Origin: Woeseiaceae bacterium
GTDB taxonomy: Bacteria; Pseudomonadota; Gammaproteobacteria; Steroidobacterales; Woeseiaceae
Direction of reading: 5' to 3'
DNA length: 64,000 nt
Assembly: GCA_021773095.1 (NCBI GenBank)
Contig: JAJFKR010000015.1
Location: 62,001-126,000 of the forward strand
Within the stretch, counting starts at the first letter, position 1, and each line of letters starts with the position of its first letter. The position numbers and the translations under genes were made by a program. The notes under the pieces are model-generated. The model worked only from the letters and a program-made list of their open reading frames with translations, did no database searches and was not told where the DNA came from. Below are positions 63,717 through 64,000 of this stretch, in pieces.

Positions 63717-64000
63717 TTACCCATAGACCGGGAACTGCTGGCAAAGATCCAGCACCTGACTCCTGACTCGATCGACGATTTCCTCATTTTCAACGTCATC
63801 CAGTATATCTGCTATCCAGCCCGTGAGCAGACGGGTTTCATCCACACCGAAACCGCGCGTTGTGATCGCCGGCGTTCCGAGACGTAATCCGCTGGTGACA
63901 AACGGAGATTGTGGATCATTCGGCACCGAGTTCTTGTTCACTGTGATAAACGCGCGGCCCAATGCCGCATCCGCCGCCTTGCCCGTAATACCTTTCTCAA
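63717..64000 (-). CDS. glyA: Serine hydroxymethyltransferase (C-terminal part, runs off the right edge)
   Basis: The last 94 residues. The stretch [15 protein letters not shown], the [18 protein letters not shown] core and the C-terminal WIADILDD are characteristic of GlyA. The enzyme interconverts serine and glycine with tetrahydrofolate. The frame continues past the window edge. Confidence 0.96.
   Translation of the reverse strand, partial: EKGITGKAADAALGRAFITVNKNSVPNDPQSPFVTSGLRLGTPAITTRGFGVDETRLLTGWIADILDDVENEEIVDRVRSQVLDLCQQFPVYG

Overview
The window looks like a chromosomal segment of a free-living, respiratory Gammaproteobacterium. The evidence is gene order typical of that class (tRNA-Leu-tig-clpP; asd-fimV-truA-accD-folC-dedD-cvpA-purF; prmB-aroC; glyA-nrdR-nusB-thiL-pgpA; parE-parC), EpmA-dependent EF-P, FimV/FimX pilus proteins, and REP-type palindromes. 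A marine-sediment lineage such as Woeseiales would fit, but the sequence alone does not establish the taxon.

Layout. 1-11.4 kb: an electron-transfer cluster. It holds four c-type cytochromes with 4, 5, 8 and 11-12 haem motifs, a 675-residue outer-membrane beta-barrel, four NHL beta-propeller proteins and one OB-fold exported protein. Nearly all genes are on the minus strand and many overlap start to stop. It sits directly downstream of clpP, where clpX and lon usually are. 11.5-15 kb: clpP, tig, tRNA-Leu, a DoxX protein, pdxH. 15-19.4 kb: a corrinoid methyltransferase module (DUF1638, a fused virulence-factor/ferredoxin/ASKHA reactivase, an MttB-like methyltransferase). 19.7-24.3 kb: two mono-haem cytochromes, a PLP decarboxylase, a DUF3592 membrane protein and a four-tRNA operon (Pro-Arg-His-Lys). 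24.5-27.7 kb: cyclophilin, lpxH, miaE and a receiver-kinase fusion. 27.7-40 kb: the conserved purF-to-prmB block. 40.1-44 kb: copper delivery proteins (SCO, PCuAC), psd, epmA, fRMsr and efp. 44.2-51.5 kb: a degenerate GGDEF-EAL protein (FimX type), a second short FimV-like protein and a hybrid histidine kinase. 51.5-58 kb: parC, parE and a rubrerythrin/FeS/DUF3501 stress operon behind a PerR/Fur-like box. 58-64 kb: xseB, an M20 hydrolase, a cAMP-domain protein kinase, pgpA, thiL, nusB, nrdR and the end of glyA.

How the genes work together. The barrel, the 8-haem and the 12-haem proteins resemble in composition the porin-cytochrome conduits of metal-reducing bacteria. The tetrahaem protein resembles, as I recall the family, the tetrahaem cytochromes that polymerise into extracellular filaments. 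It carries its own strong terminator, so it may be made in excess over the downstream conduit genes. The NHL proteins would be scaffolds. A second theme is surface motility signalling: FimV, FimX and a FimV-like gene with a perfect CRP/Vfr site, plus a kinase carrying a cyclic-nucleotide domain.

The most striking non-coding signal is a REP family that begins with GTAG. In all six places where a GTAG end faces a coding 3' end, the TAG is the stop codon of that gene. This suggests insertion of the hairpin immediately 3' of GTAG, as expected from relatives of IS200/IS605 transposases.
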